Assembly (NCBI GenBank): GCA_964550165.1
Contig: CAZJYC010000001.1
Location: forward strand, 62,001 to 126,000
Origin: CAZJYC01 sp964550165
GTDB lineage: Bacteria > Acidobacteriota > Aminicenantia > Aminicenantales > Aminicenantaceae
Reading direction: 5' to 3'
DNA: 64,000 bases
The translations under genes were made by a program, and so were the position numbers. Of the stretch, positions 8,819 to 17,625 are shown in pieces; the first letter of the stretch is position 1; each line of letters begins with the position of its first letter. The notes under the pieces are model-generated. The model did no database searches and was not told the origin of the DNA. It worked only from the letters and a program-made list of their open reading frames with translations.

Positions 8819-11701
8819 TCAAGCCACCGATATTTTATTCATTTTTTTTCTGCTTAAATCCGTAGGAATGGAAATCGTGAAGAGAGAACCTTTTCCCCAC
8901 TCGCTTTCCACTGTGATCTGACCTTCATGCTCCTTGATAATGGCATAGCTGATAGAGAGGCCAAGACCAGTGCCTTTGCCCATGCCCTTGGTGGTAAAGA
9001 ACGGGTCGAAGATATGAGGGAGATGCTGCTCTTTGATTCCTGTTCCGGTGTCTTCTATTCTGATCACAGCCTGATTATCCGATTGAGAAAGTTCGATCCT
9101 GAGAGTCCCGCCGTCGGGCATGGCATCCATGGCATTGAGGATGATGTTGATGAAGACCTGTTGAAGTCTCTGCCCCTGGGCCCAGATGGGTTTCACAGGA
9201 GAAAGATTCATGTCCAGGTTGATGTTTATCGTTTTTAATTTGTACTCAATCAGAGAAACAATTTCTTGGAGACTTTCCTTGAGGTCCACTTTATGGAAGG
9301 ATGATTCAGAAGGATTTCGCGCAAAATTGAGAAGGTTTTTGATGATCTTAGCCACCCTTTCTGTCTGGGCTTCAATCTTATCAAGGATTTGGGCGTGGGA
9401 AGAGTTGGAAAGCTTCTTTTGGAGAATCTGGACATAGCTTGAGATTCCAGTCAGAGGTGTGTTGATTTCATGGGCGACGCCAGCCGAGAGGAGTCCGATT
9501 GAGGCCAGCTTCTCAGATGTGAGAAGCTGCTGCTGGAGTGATATTTTTTCTGTGATTTCCTCAAAGACGATAATCGTCCCGTAGGGTTTCATTTTGTTGT
9601 CCAAGAGGGCGGTTTTGGCGATATCGAATATTTTTTTCTCGTTGGGAAAGATGTCCAGAGAAATTTCGCTCAAAAGGCGGAAGTCCTGCTGGCTGTCCGA
9701 GGGGAAGAGAGCTGCAAAGTTCTTCTCTCCCAAGACTTCTGCCAGCTTTTTGTTCAAGACCTCTTCTTTTTTCTGGGAGAACGTCTCCTCAAGCACCCGA
9801 TTCCAGCCGATGATTTTTCCCCGCTGGTCGAGGACGACCACGCCGACAGTCAGACTTTCGATGATGTTCTCGCTGTAATCCTTAAGCCGTTCCAGCTCCA
9901 TGGCTCTGATGTTGGCCTGGTCGTAGAGGTAGGCGTTTTCTAAAGCAAGGGCCACGGGTGAGGATATGGTGGTCAACAGCTCCCAGTCTTCACTGCTGAG
10001 AAAGGCGTTGCCCAGCTTTTTCCCCATTCCCAGACAGCCAATTATCCTATCTTCAACTTTTAACGGCAGGTAATGGAAGAAGGTCGATGAGGAAAGCTCT
10101 TCAAATTTTTTCTGGAGCTCTTTTTTTTCAGTGAAAGAATAAAAGGACATAAACTCCCTACCCTTCAGCTCTTGATAGAGAGCTCCTTCGAAAGCGATTC
10201 TCGTTCCTGAGAAGGGCAATCTCCCCCTGGACCTGAAGATGGAGAAAGACTGTTTTTCTCCTTCCTCTGGGAGGAGAAGGGCGATGCATTTCAGGGAGAG
10301 GGCGTTGGCGATCATTTCCAGGAGGGACTGGGAGAGCTTCTGCAGGTTTCTTTCTCGACTGATCTCCTTGCTGATGGAGAGGAGCGTCCGGCGGTATTGG
10401 TAGGTGCGTTTGTAGTAAGCTCTGTCGAGGATGGATTGGATAAGTTTTTTCAGAGGAGAAAAGAGTGTTGCCCCAAGAATAAGGGCCAGAATTCCAAGAA
10501 AAAGGGCGTTGAGCCTGTTTTCAGTGGCCGCTTTGGTCTGGGAGGTGGCGATGTAATAGATGATAGCCAGGACAACCGAAGCGGAGACCAAAGTGAATGC
10601 CTTTTTCAGAAGCAACTCAAAGTCCATCAATTTATGTCTGGAGATGGAGTAAGAGAAGGTCAGGGGGATGAGGGCCTGAAGAATTACGGTGAGCTCTGCG
10701 GCCTTGGAAGGGATATGGCCGAACAGGAATGGAATGACATAAAAAAGTGAAAAAGGAATGACGCCCATGCCAAGGCCGTAGCCAATCCATTTCAATTGTT
10801 TTTTGATAGGAAGGTTTGACGGAATGACCGCGCTATGGAGGATGCTGATCAGGGTTACAACCGAGAAGAGAGCAAAGTGGAGGAGGTCCAATTTTTCTGA
10901 TGTTTCGTGCAGGCGGAGGATGAGAAAATCGCTCGAATTCTGGAGAAAAGGAAGATTGAGAGCTATTTTCACCAGAAGGAGAGCTGTTCCGGGAAGATAC
11001 AGGAAATAAACGGATGAAGGTTTGCTCTTAAAGAATTTTTTTCGCTGAGGGAAGATGATGAAGTAGTGAAGCAGCAGAGGAGGAAAGACCAGAAAGGCGA
11101 CACTGTCAAGCCAGTAGAAGAGGCTGTCCAGGGTATTGAGTTCTCCTGTGGGCGAAAAGATGTAGAACGAATAAAAAGCTAGGGTGATGAAATAGAAAAA
11201 AACATAGGGCATGGAGAAGGGCTTCTTGGAGTTGACAAGAACGATCAAGCCTATGACCAGAGTCGTTAAGCCGATGAAGGCGAGAAAGAAATAAATGCTG
11301 TTGACTTCCTTCTGAGCCAAATAAAATGAGGGAGGAATAAGCTCCCCTTCCCGGATGATCTGGTATTGAACATTTTGATTCAACCGCCCGGATGTCCAGA
11401 GATGCTTGGAGACATCTATGGTGGTTTTCACACTTTTACCGTTGATGGAATAGAGGATATTGCCTTTCTTAATACCGTGGATGTAGGCGGGGCTGTTGAC
11501 GTCGACTTTGACGGCAGTTAGGCCCGCAGGCCCTTCGCTCCAGATGACCCCATCTGTGGGCTCTCTCCAGGTTGTTTTCTTATAGATGTTCAACCCGCCC
11601 AGAAAGATAAAGATGAGAGCGATGAAGATTGCCGAAAAGATTTCAATTTTTTCAAGAATGCTTTTTTTCTTTTTCTCGAAGAATCCAAAAAATTGAATCA
11701 T
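8819..11701 (-). CDS. Membrane sensor histidine kinase with PDZ, GAF and PAS domains
   Basis: 960 residues. In order: one N-terminal transmembrane helix, an extracytoplasmic PDZ-like domain (~45-115, with VNSPAYIHGIKKGN), a block of about seven further membrane helices (~135-400), a GAF-like domain (~450-610), a PAS domain (~620-735), HisKA with phospho-acceptor His in GVAHEINTPLTGISSY (about residue 750), and HATPase_c with DTGTGIKEQHLPHIFDPFFTTK and GTGLGLSIS. It is the partner of the NtrC-type regulator that follows it. The PDZ plus polytopic input region suggests sensing of an envelope or membrane signal. No clear Shine-Dalgarno precedes its ATG; it may be translated by coupling to the small gene 24 bases upstream. 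Confidence 0.93.
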   Translation of the reverse strand: MIQFFGFFEKKKKSILEKIEIFSAIFIALIFIFLGGLNIYKKTTWREPTDGVIWSEGPAGLTAVKVDVNSPAYIHGIKKGNILYSINGKSVKTTIDVSKHLWTSGRLNQNVQYQIIREGELIPPSFYLAQKEVNSIYFFLAFIGLTTLVIGLIVLVNSKKPFSMPYVFFYFITLAFYSFYIFSPTGELNTLDSLFYWLDSVAFLVFPPLLLHYFIIFPQRKKFFKSKPSSVYFLYLPGTALLLVKIALNLPFLQNSSDFLILRLHETSEKLDLLHFALFSVVTLISILHSAVIPSNLPIKKQLKWIGYGLGMGVIPFSLFYVIPFLFGHIPSKAAELTVILQALIPLTFSYSISRHKLMDFELLLKKAFTLVSASVVLAIIYYIATSQTKAATENRLNALFLGILALILGATLFSPLKKLIQSILDRAYYKRTYQYRRTLLSISKEISRERNLQKLSQSLLEMIANALSLKCIALLLPEEGEKQSFSIFRSRGRLPFSGTRIAFEGALYQELKGREFMSFYSFTEKKELQKKFEELSSSTFFHYLPLKVEDRIIGCLGMGKKLGNAFLSSEDWELLTTISSPVALALENAYLYDQANIRAMELERLKDYSENIIESLTVGVVVLDQRGKIIGWNRVLEETFSQKKEEVLNKKLAEVLGEKNFAALFPSDSQQDFRLLSEISLDIFPNEKKIFDIAKTALLDNKMKPYGTIIVFEEITEKISLQQQLLTSEKLASIGLLSAGVAHEINTPLTGISSYVQILQKKLSNSSHAQILDKIEAQTERVAKIIKNLLNFARNPSESSFHKVDLKESLQEIVSLIEYKLKTININLDMNLSPVKPIWAQGQRLQQVFINIILNAMDAMPDGGTLRIELSQSDNQAVIRIEDTGTGIKEQHLPHIFDPFFTTKGMGKGTGLGLSISYAIIKEHEGQITVESEWGKGSLFTISIPTDLSRKKMNKISVA

Positions 11702-11725
11702 TTTGGCAAAAAATATATGGATGAT

Positions 11726-12010
11726 TTAGTTCAGAATGTGCTTTTTCCCAGCTCGGATGGCCCATTTGATGCTGGACTGCTTCAGCAGCTTTTTCAACAT
11801 CGCATCGTCTTTCAGTCCCAGAGGATTTGTATTTCTCGATAGAAAAGTGCTCATGTAATCATACTTGGGCTTTTTCGCAGGAACATTCTGGGGATCTGGA
11901 GATGGGTTCCTGGCTAAAGACAGGCTTTTTGTCGATAAATCCTTATGGGAAGAGAAGGCGATGGAGATGAACGCCAGAAAGAAAAGAATGGTAAAAATTT
12001 TCCTTCTCAC
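11726..12010 (-). CDS. Small exported protein of unknown function
   Basis: 94 residues from the GTG at 12010. It has an N-terminal basic segment and a hydrophobic stretch (IFTILFFLAFISIAF), then a polar tail rich in Lys, Ser and Asn with no recognised domain. It is the first gene of the kinase/regulator operon, 24 bases upstream of the kinase, so it may be a sensor accessory; that is inference from position. A TTGACA (12046-12041) with a 17-base spacer to TATTTT places the transcription start at about the GTG, so the message may be leaderless. An in-frame ATG at 12046 would lie inside the -35 element. It may not be a real gene. Confidence 0.45.
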   Translation of the reverse strand: MRRKIFTILFFLAFISIAFSSHKDLSTKSLSLARNPSPDPQNVPAKKPKYDYMSTFLSRNTNPLGLKDDAMLKKLLKQSSIKWAIRAGKKHILN

Positions 12011-12116
12011 ATGTTTAAAAATAAATCTTTCGTCAAAAATTGTCAATACGCAGGCAACGATGCATCTTTTTTGAGAAAACCGAAGTTATCATAAGACGAG
12101 GGTTTGATTTTTGAAA

Positions 12117-12140
12117 ATAAAGGGGCCTGTCCCCTTTTTT
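12117..12140. repeat. Short GGGG-GTCCCC palindrome related to R2 repeats
   Basis: AAAGGGGCCTGTCCCCTTT sits between two divergent promoters, where a terminator has no obvious job. It resembles the core palindrome of the R2 repeat family at 35274, 50599 and 53713. Confidence 0.45.
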
Positions 12141-12185
12141 CCTTTTTTGCAGCGGATTCAAGAACGCGGAGTGGGGTTTAGAAAT

Positions 12186-12214
12186 TTGACAAAAAAAGGA
12201 GAATAACCTAATAT
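12186..12214 (+). promoter_or_regulatory. Sigma-70-type promoter for the pilus cluster
   Basis: TTGACA (12186-12191), 17-base spacer, TAATAT (12209-12214). It probably drives the pilC-to-secretin operon starting at 12259. A second TATAAT at 12237-12242 lies closer to the gene. Confidence 0.65.
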
Positions 12215-12258
12215 AAATCCACAATTTAGTAGGATTTATAATAAAAAGATTGGATTCG

Positions 12259-13467
12259 ATGCCATACTTTTTTTGTCGCTTGGCTGCTGAAGACGGAAGC
12301 GTTATTGCCCAATCGTTCCTCGCGACTTCCCGTGATGAATGCCGCAGGCATTTCGAACAGCAGGGCTTTTGCATTCTGTCCATCAAGAGAGATTGGAAAA
12401 AAATCACCGTTCCCGCCTTTCCTTTTGAGAAGAAGGTCAAAGACAGAGATTTCATCATGTTCAATCAAGAGCTTGTGGCGCTGATCAAAGCCGGCTATCC
12501 AATCCTCAAGTGCATCGAAATCATCGTCAGCCGGGCGAAGAACATTCACCTCAAAGAGTTGTTGATGAAAGTCGAGAATGAGATTCGGGGAGGAAAATCC
12601 CTTTCAGAGGCCTTTGTCCCGTTCGAAAAAAAATTTTCTGCTGTCTATATTGCTTCTCTTATGGCCGGAGAGCGGAGCGGAAATCTGGCCGGGACGATCA
12701 ACCGCTATATCATTTATGCCAAGGTGATTTCCGAGACCAGAAGCAGGGTCAAATCAGCTCTGACCTATCCGACTCTTCTCCTTGTCTTCGCTTTCGTCCT
12801 CCTTGGCATCCTGATCAATTTCATCCTCCCCCGCTTTTCGCAGTTTTATACGGACTTTGAAGCCGAACTTCCGTCCATCAGCCGTTGGCTGATGTCTTTT
12901 TCCCTCATTGTCAGGAATAACGTTCCTTTCTTTGCGGCCGTCATTTTTCTGCTCTTTTTAGCCTATTTCCAGATGAGAAAATACGAAAGAACGCTTGTTT
13001 TCATGGACAAGCTCAAAATCAAAACTCCCTACGGCGGATCCATCTGGCTGGAAGGAGGAGTGGCCCTTTTCAGCCGGACATTGGGCCTCCTCCTCGAAGC
13101 GGGAATTTCTCTTCTTGCTTCTGTGGGTATCGCCATTCAAGCCATTCCGAATAAATTTCTTGTCCAAAAAATCAAGAATTTGCCCGACTCCATCAAAGAT
13201 GGCGAGAGTTTGTCGGATTCCCTTTCCAAGTCTGGAGTTTTTCCTGTGCTTTCGTTGGATATGATCCGGATTGGGGAGACATCCGCCAACCTGGAAGGGA
13301 TGCTCAGGGATGTGGCTGATTTCTACGATGAGCGAATAAGGGCCAAAATCGACACCTTTGTTTCCCTCATTCAGCCCGTCATCATTATCTTTATGGGATT
13401 AGTCATCGGGGCGATGCTCCTCTCCGTTTATCTCCCGATTTTTAATATAATAAGAGTGGCAAGATAA
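12259..13467 (+). CDS. pilC: Type IV pilus/type II secretion inner-membrane platform protein (PilC/GspF)
   Basis: 402 residues. Two T2SSF domains are visible: the first at ~70-190 with MFNQELVALIKAGYPI and the MAGERSGNLAGTI segment, the second at ~270-395 with FSRTLGLLLEAGISLL and IRIGETSANLEGML, each followed by long membrane helices. It anchors the assembly ATPase to the inner membrane. I choose ATG 12259 over the in-frame TTG 12250, though no strong ribosome site precedes either. The stop overlaps the start of the ATPase gene by one base (TAATG), and the next six genes are tightly linked. Confidence 0.92.
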   Translation: MPYFFCRLAAEDGSVIAQSFLATSRDECRRHFEQQGFCILSIKRDWKKITVPAFPFEKKVKDRDFIMFNQELVALIKAGYPILKCIEIIVSRAKNIHLKELLMKVENEIRGGKSLSEAFVPFEKKFSAVYIASLMAGERSGNLAGTINRYIIYAKVISETRSRVKSALTYPTLLLVFAFVLLGILINFILPRFSQFYTDFEAELPSISRWLMSFSLIVRNNVPFFAAVIFLLFLAYFQMRKYERTLVFMDKLKIKTPYGGSIWLEGGVALFSRTLGLLLEAGISLLASVGIAIQAIPNKFLVQKIKNLPDSIKDGESLSDSLSKSGVFPVLSLDMIRIGETSANLEGMLRDVADFYDERIRAKIDTFVSLIQPVIIIFMGLVIGAMLLSVYLPIFNIIRVAR

Positions 13468-15086
13468 TGGCTAGGATGAAAAAAGAGGATTTACATACAC
13501 AGTCTCTCTCCGAAGAAGAGAAAACAAAGCAATTGGCGAAACGGTACAACGTTCCCTACGTTGACCTTTCCTCCCGCAGTGTAAGCCGGGAGCTTGTTCA
13601 GTCTTTTCCCGCGGATTTTCTTTATCGATCGAATTTTATTCCTTTCGAAGAGAGCGGGAATATGGTCAAAATCGCCATCGCTGACCCTTCGGATATCGCC
13701 ACGATCGATACCATCGAGTCTCATGTTGGGAAAAAGGTGGAGGTCTATGCGGCATCGATGCGAACCATCCACGAGGCGCTGCGCAAGAGCGAAACCGCAC
13801 TCCAGGTCCTCAGAGATGCGACCGAGGGATTCATCATGCAGGTCGTGGAGAAGGAAGGGGGGGAGGAGAAGGAAGTCATCTCGGCTGAGACCCTGGCTGA
13901 CCAGGATGGATCGATCATCAAGCTGGTTAATTCCTTTATCTTCACCGCTGTCCAGAAAAGGGCGAGCGACATCCATATCGAATCCCGCGAGGAAGGAGTG
14001 ATCATCAAGTTCCGCATCGACGGCGTCCTGGGTGAAGCCATGGAGGCGATTGACAAGAAGTACCAGTCGCCCATCATTTCCCGAATCAAAGTCATGTCTG
14101 ACCTCGACATTGCCGAACGAAGGGTTCCTCAGGACGGAAGGTTCCGGCTGAAAGTCAAGGATAAAACCATCGATTTTCGGATCTCGATCATGCCCTCTTT
14201 CTACGGTGAGGACGCCGTGATTCGCATTCTGGATAAGGAGATGATCACCGAAGCCATCTCCGAACTCAAGCTGGATTTGCTCGGATTTTCGGATGCGGTC
14301 CTGAGCAAATTCCGGAGGTATATCACTCAGCCCTACGGCATGGTGCTGGTGACGGGTCCCACGGGAAGCGGCAAGACGACTACCCTGTATGCCGCCTTGA
14401 CGGAGATAAAGGCTCCGGAGGATAAGATCATCACCATTGAAGACCCTGTCGAATACCAGATCGAAGGAATCACCCAGATCCCGGTGAACGAGAAGAAAGG
14501 GCTCACCTTTGCCCGGGGCTTGCGTTCCATCCTCCGCCATGACCCGGATAAAATCATGGTGGGAGAGATCCGCGACCCGGAAACGGCCCAGATTGCCATT
14601 CAATCCGCTTTGACCGGACATCTGGTTTTCACCACCGTCCATGCCAACAATGTCTTCGACGTTATCGGCCGCTTCCTCCATATGCAGGTTGACCCCTACA
14701 GCTTCATTTCAGCTCTGAACTGCATTCTGGCCCAGAGGCTGGTCAGGGTGCTCTGTCCAAAATGCAAGAATCCGGTCAAGTACAGCGACGCCCAATTGCT
14801 CGAATCAGGTCTTGACCCGGAGAAATACCGGAACAGAACTTTCTACGAAGCGCAGGGATGTATGGAATGCTATCACACCGGTTTCAAAGGCAGGACAGCC
14901 ATCGCCGAGCTGCTTGAGCTTTCCGACCCGATCCGGGAGATGATTCTGGAAAAAAAGCCTCTCTCTGAAGTGAAGAAGCGAGCCAAGAGCGAGGGTATAA
15001 TTTTCCTGAGAGAGGTGGGGATGGAGAAAGTTCTGAAGGGGACGACAAGCCTTAAGGAATTGAATAAAGTAACCTTTGTTGAGTGA
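13467..15086 (+). CDS. pilB: Type IV pilus/type II secretion assembly ATPase (PilB/GspE)
   Basis: 539 residues: N-terminal MshEN/T2SSE_N domain (~20-120), then the hexameric ATPase with Walker A GPTGSGKTTTLY, Asp box ITIEDPVEYQ, Walker B IMVGEIRDPETA and His box TGHLVFTTVHAN, and a four-cysteine zinc module (CPKC...CMEC). The zinc module is typical of extension ATPases rather than PilT retraction ATPases. No pilT is seen in the window. The same protein family serves type IV pili and type II secretion, and sequence alone does not separate them here. Confidence 0.95.
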   Translation: MARMKKEDLHTQSLSEEEKTKQLAKRYNVPYVDLSSRSVSRELVQSFPADFLYRSNFIPFEESGNMVKIAIADPSDIATIDTIESHVGKKVEVYAASMRTIHEALRKSETALQVLRDATEGFIMQVVEKEGGEEKEVISAETLADQDGSIIKLVNSFIFTAVQKRASDIHIESREEGVIIKFRIDGVLGEAMEAIDKKYQSPIISRIKVMSDLDIAERRVPQDGRFRLKVKDKTIDFRISIMPSFYGEDAVIRILDKEMITEAISELKLDLLGFSDAVLSKFRRYITQPYGMVLVTGPTGSGKTTTLYAALTEIKAPEDKIITIEDPVEYQIEGITQIPVNEKKGLTFARGLRSILRHDPDKIMVGEIRDPETAQIAIQSALTGHLVFTTVHANNVFDVIGRFLHMQVDPYSFISALNCILAQRLVRVLCPKCKNPVKYSDAQLLESGLDPEKYRNRTFYEAQGCMECYHTGFKGRTAIAELLELSDPIREMILEKKPLSEVKKRAKSEGIIFLREVGMEKVLKGTTSLKELNKVTFVE

Positions 15087-15089
15087 GGG

Positions 15090-16031
15090 ATGGCCGCTAG
15101 TCTTGAGCGCATAAAAAATTATTTCACAGAGCAGCCCCTTCCCCAGGCTGCTTTCCAGCTCTCTTCCTCTTATCTCAGTGGAATCCATGTTTCTCTCAAG
15201 GAGAAGAGTTTAAAAAGCCATTTTCTTCTTCTCCTCGACCGGGGGATTATCGAGCCTTCATTCAGCCAAAAAAATCTGAAAGATCCTGCTGCCCTGGAGA
15301 AAAAAATAAAGGAAAGTCTGGCAAAAGCGCATTGGGCAGAGCGCAAAGTCGCCTGCCTCATCCCGGAGCTATCTTTAAAGGTCTTTGTCTTTTTCTTCGA
15401 TTCTCTTCCCTCTTCGCAGAAGGACAGGGAGCAGATCATTCGCTTCCGGGTTAAAAAACAACTGCCGCTGCTGCCGCAGGATGCCAGGTTTTCTTTCGGC
15501 GTGTCAAGGTCAAACGGCTCGTGGAAGGTCGTTGCCGCTGTGGTTCGGACATCGGTCATCCGAGAGTATGAGGAGGTTTTTGACCGCCTCAATTTGAAAA
15601 TCAGGATGGCCGGCGTTCCGTCGCTTAGCTTGAACAACTTAATAAAAGGAGAAAAAGGAAAAGACTACTTGCTCATCAACATCGAAGACGACTTTTTTAG
15701 CCTGGTTGGCGTTGTTAACTCTGAAGTCGTTCTCTACCGCCTCAAACCGTTTCTTGTCCAAGACCAATCCGGGTTGTCTTTGCCCCAGAGAGTTGAGACC
15801 ATCGTCAAAGAAGCAGAAAATACGGTAAACTTCATCGAGGACAAAGAGAAGGCAAAGGTTCAGTCTTTTTGCGTCCGCCTCGGACTTTGGGAGCACGGGG
15901 AAGATATGTTCTCCGAGTTAGAAAAGGAATTGCCTTTTCCGGTCACAGAAATAGAAGCTCAGGAATCTCCGGGGCTTGGCTGGAGGGAGAGGAAGATTCT
16001 ATCCCCTCTCCTCGGACAAATTCTACGATGA
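15090..16031 (+). CDS. pilM: PilM/GspL-like actin-fold assembly protein
   Basis: 313 residues, soluble, with no membrane helix. The segment EQIIRFRVKKQLPLLPQDARFSF and a central VVAAVVRTSVIREYEEVF region resemble PilM/GspL cytoplasmic domains, but the ATP-binding motifs of PilM are weak, so the call rests mainly on its place between pilB and the PilN-like gene. It would link the ATPase to PilN at the inner membrane. It starts 4 bases after the pilB stop behind a GAGTGAGG site. Its stop overlaps the next start (ATGA). Confidence 0.7.
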   Translation: MAASLERIKNYFTEQPLPQAAFQLSSSYLSGIHVSLKEKSLKSHFLLLLDRGIIEPSFSQKNLKDPAALEKKIKESLAKAHWAERKVACLIPELSLKVFVFFFDSLPSSQKDREQIIRFRVKKQLPLLPQDARFSFGVSRSNGSWKVVAAVVRTSVIREYEEVFDRLNLKIRMAGVPSLSLNNLIKGEKGKDYLLINIEDDFFSLVGVVNSEVVLYRLKPFLVQDQSGLSLPQRVETIVKEAENTVNFIEDKEKAKVQSFCVRLGLWEHGEDMFSELEKELPFPVTEIEAQESPGLGWRERKILSPLLGQILR

Positions 16032-16591
16032 CATCAAAACAATTCAACCTGAATTTGGCAAGCAACCCGCTTCGGAACAAAAAATTCTTTTACGCGCTCT
16101 TTTTTGTTTTGGGAGCTATGATTATCCTTGTCTCTTATTTTGCCGCAAAAACCTTTCTTGATTACAGGAGCGAGGCGAAAAAAATAAAAGCTCAAATCAG
16201 GAAGACAGAGCAATTGATCAAGGGCGCCGAAAAGGAGGAGAAGGATTACTCGGCCAGAATTGAAGAAGCTATTTTAAGAAACAAAGATAAAGTCGACCTG
16301 GCGAACAACATCATCCTGAGAAAAAGCTTCTCCTGGACAAAGTTGCTCTCCGGCCTGGAAAGCTCTCTTCCTGATTCAAGCTACATTGTCTCCCTGGCGC
16401 CAACTCTGACCGAAGATTCAAGAATGCTGCTGCAGCTGAGGGTTGCCTCCCCGGATTTGAGCGAGTTGATCAAATTTTTGAAAAATCTGCATGTTTTGCA
16501 GTTTGGGAAAATAAGAATAGAGGGCGAGGCCGAAAACGAAAGGGGCCTGCTCATCGCGGAGGTTTCTTTAACCTATGAAAGAGCTCTTTGA
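16028..16591 (+). CDS. pilN: PilN-like inner-membrane assembly protein
   Basis: 187 residues beginning MTSKQFNLNLASNPLRNKKFF, the classic PilN N-terminus (cytoplasmic NxNLxP-like motif followed by one membrane helix at ~22-42). A coiled coil (~45-85) and a ferredoxin-like periplasmic domain follow. It would bind PilM on the inside and PilO in the periplasm. The ATG at 16028 overlaps the upstream stop by four bases. Longer in-frame extension upstream is rejected because it is arginine/proline-rich antisense-like sequence inside pilM. Confidence 0.82.
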   Translation: MTSKQFNLNLASNPLRNKKFFYALFFVLGAMIILVSYFAAKTFLDYRSEAKKIKAQIRKTEQLIKGAEKEEKDYSARIEEAILRNKDKVDLANNIILRKSFSWTKLLSGLESSLPDSSYIVSLAPTLTEDSRMLLQLRVASPDLSELIKFLKNLHVLQFGKIRIEGEAENERGLLIAEVSLTYERAL

Positions 16592-17135
16592 TTTGCTGAA
16601 CGAGACAGAGAAAAAAATAATTCTCGCGCTTGCCGCTCTGGCAGCAGCGGCTGCGCTTTTCTTTTTTCTTGGCTCTCTGCCGCAGAAGAGAGTTTACGGC
16701 CGCGCCCAGTCGTCTCTCAAGCCGACAGAAGCCCGCTATGACCAGGCCAGCCAAAAAAGCCTGGAAAAGAAAGAGGAATGGCTCAGGTGGCAGCAGGCTC
16801 GAGAGGATATGGAGGAGCTCGAAAAAGACTATTTCTACGAAGAGAAAGACGTCACTCCCCAGCTCAGGCTTGACCTTGAGCGAATCTTTAGCGAGGCGGG
16901 GGTAAATATTTCCCGGCTGAAATACAATTATTCCGAGTTTAAAAAAGAGAATATCGGGAAGGTGAATGTCGCCTTCAATTTGACAGGGTCCTATGCCTCG
17001 CTGAAGAAGTTCATCCACACCGTAGAAAAATTTCCAAAATTTCTTGTTTTGGAAAAAATAGATTTTCTGGATGTCAATCCCGCAAGGCAGACAGTAGAGC
17101 TAAAAGTGACCCTGGCAGGCTATTATGGAAGCTAA
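16575..17135 (+). CDS. pilO: PilO/GspM-like inner-membrane assembly protein
   Basis: 186 residues: short cytoplasmic N-terminus, one transmembrane helix (~15-35, rich in Ala and Leu), coiled coil (~45-85) and a C-terminal ferredoxin-like domain with FNLTGSYASLKKFIHTVEKF, a typical PilO signature. It overlaps the upstream gene by 17 bases and the downstream gene by 11, so translation is likely coupled. It forms the alignment complex with PilN. Confidence 0.82.
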   Translation: MKELFDLLNETEKKIILALAALAAAAALFFFLGSLPQKRVYGRAQSSLKPTEARYDQASQKSLEKKEEWLRWQQAREDMEELEKDYFYEEKDVTPQLRLDLERIFSEAGVNISRLKYNYSEFKKENIGKVNVAFNLTGSYASLKKFIHTVEKFPKFLVLEKIDFLDVNPARQTVELKVTLAGYYGS

Positions 17136-17625
17136 GAAAATTTTGATTTTTGTTTTTGTCCTCTCGTTCGCAGCATCTTTCTGGTTGATAGCGCAGGAAA
17201 AGGAAGCGCAAAAAAAGGACCCTGCCCCAAAGAGCCCATCGAGCCTCATCAGGAAAGAATTGTTATCGAGGGAGCCCAGAGCCCTTGAGCCAGCGCGGCG
17301 AAACATTTTTTCTCCGCAAAGAGCCGGGACAAGAGAGCGAGAGCCAAACCTGGTCGCCATTCCGCAGGACGTTCAGAGGTTGACAACTCCCCCTTCAGGC
17401 CCAGGAACCAATAGGCTTCTCTTGGACCTGAGCTACATCGGCTGCATCATTTCCGACAAGAAAATTATCGGCCTGGTCATTTTTGAGGGTGATGTTCTGG
17501 CCGTGGAGAAGGGCGAGTGGATCGGTGAGGGGATAAAAGTTACCGAGGTCACACCCGCTGAGATAGAAGTCATCGGTCCCGACTCAGAAAAAAGAAAGTT
17601 TCCGGTTAAAGGAGACAACGAATGA
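17125..17625 (+). CDS. pilP: PilP/GspC-like periplasmic linker protein
   Basis: 166 residues with an N-terminal signal or anchor helix, a proline/lysine-rich linker, the ARRNIFSP motif typical of GspC/PilP proteins, and a small C-terminal beta domain (LSYIGCIISDKKIIGLVIFEGDVLAVEKGEWIGE kept short here as GDVLAVEKGEWIGEG). It would connect the inner-membrane complex to the secretin. It lies between PilO-like and secretin genes with overlaps on both sides (ATGA with the secretin). Confidence 0.75.
   Translation: MEAKKILIFVFVLSFAASFWLIAQEKEAQKKDPAPKSPSSLIRKELLSREPRALEPARRNIFSPQRAGTREREPNLVAIPQDVQRLTTPPSGPGTNRLLLDLSYIGCIISDKKIIGLVIFEGDVLAVEKGEWIGEGIKVTEVTPAEIEVIGPDSEKRKFPVKGDNE

Noticed and set aside
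13491..14681. 396-codon minus-strand open frame
   Set aside because: Antisense to the assembly ATPase, whose Walker and zinc motifs are intact.
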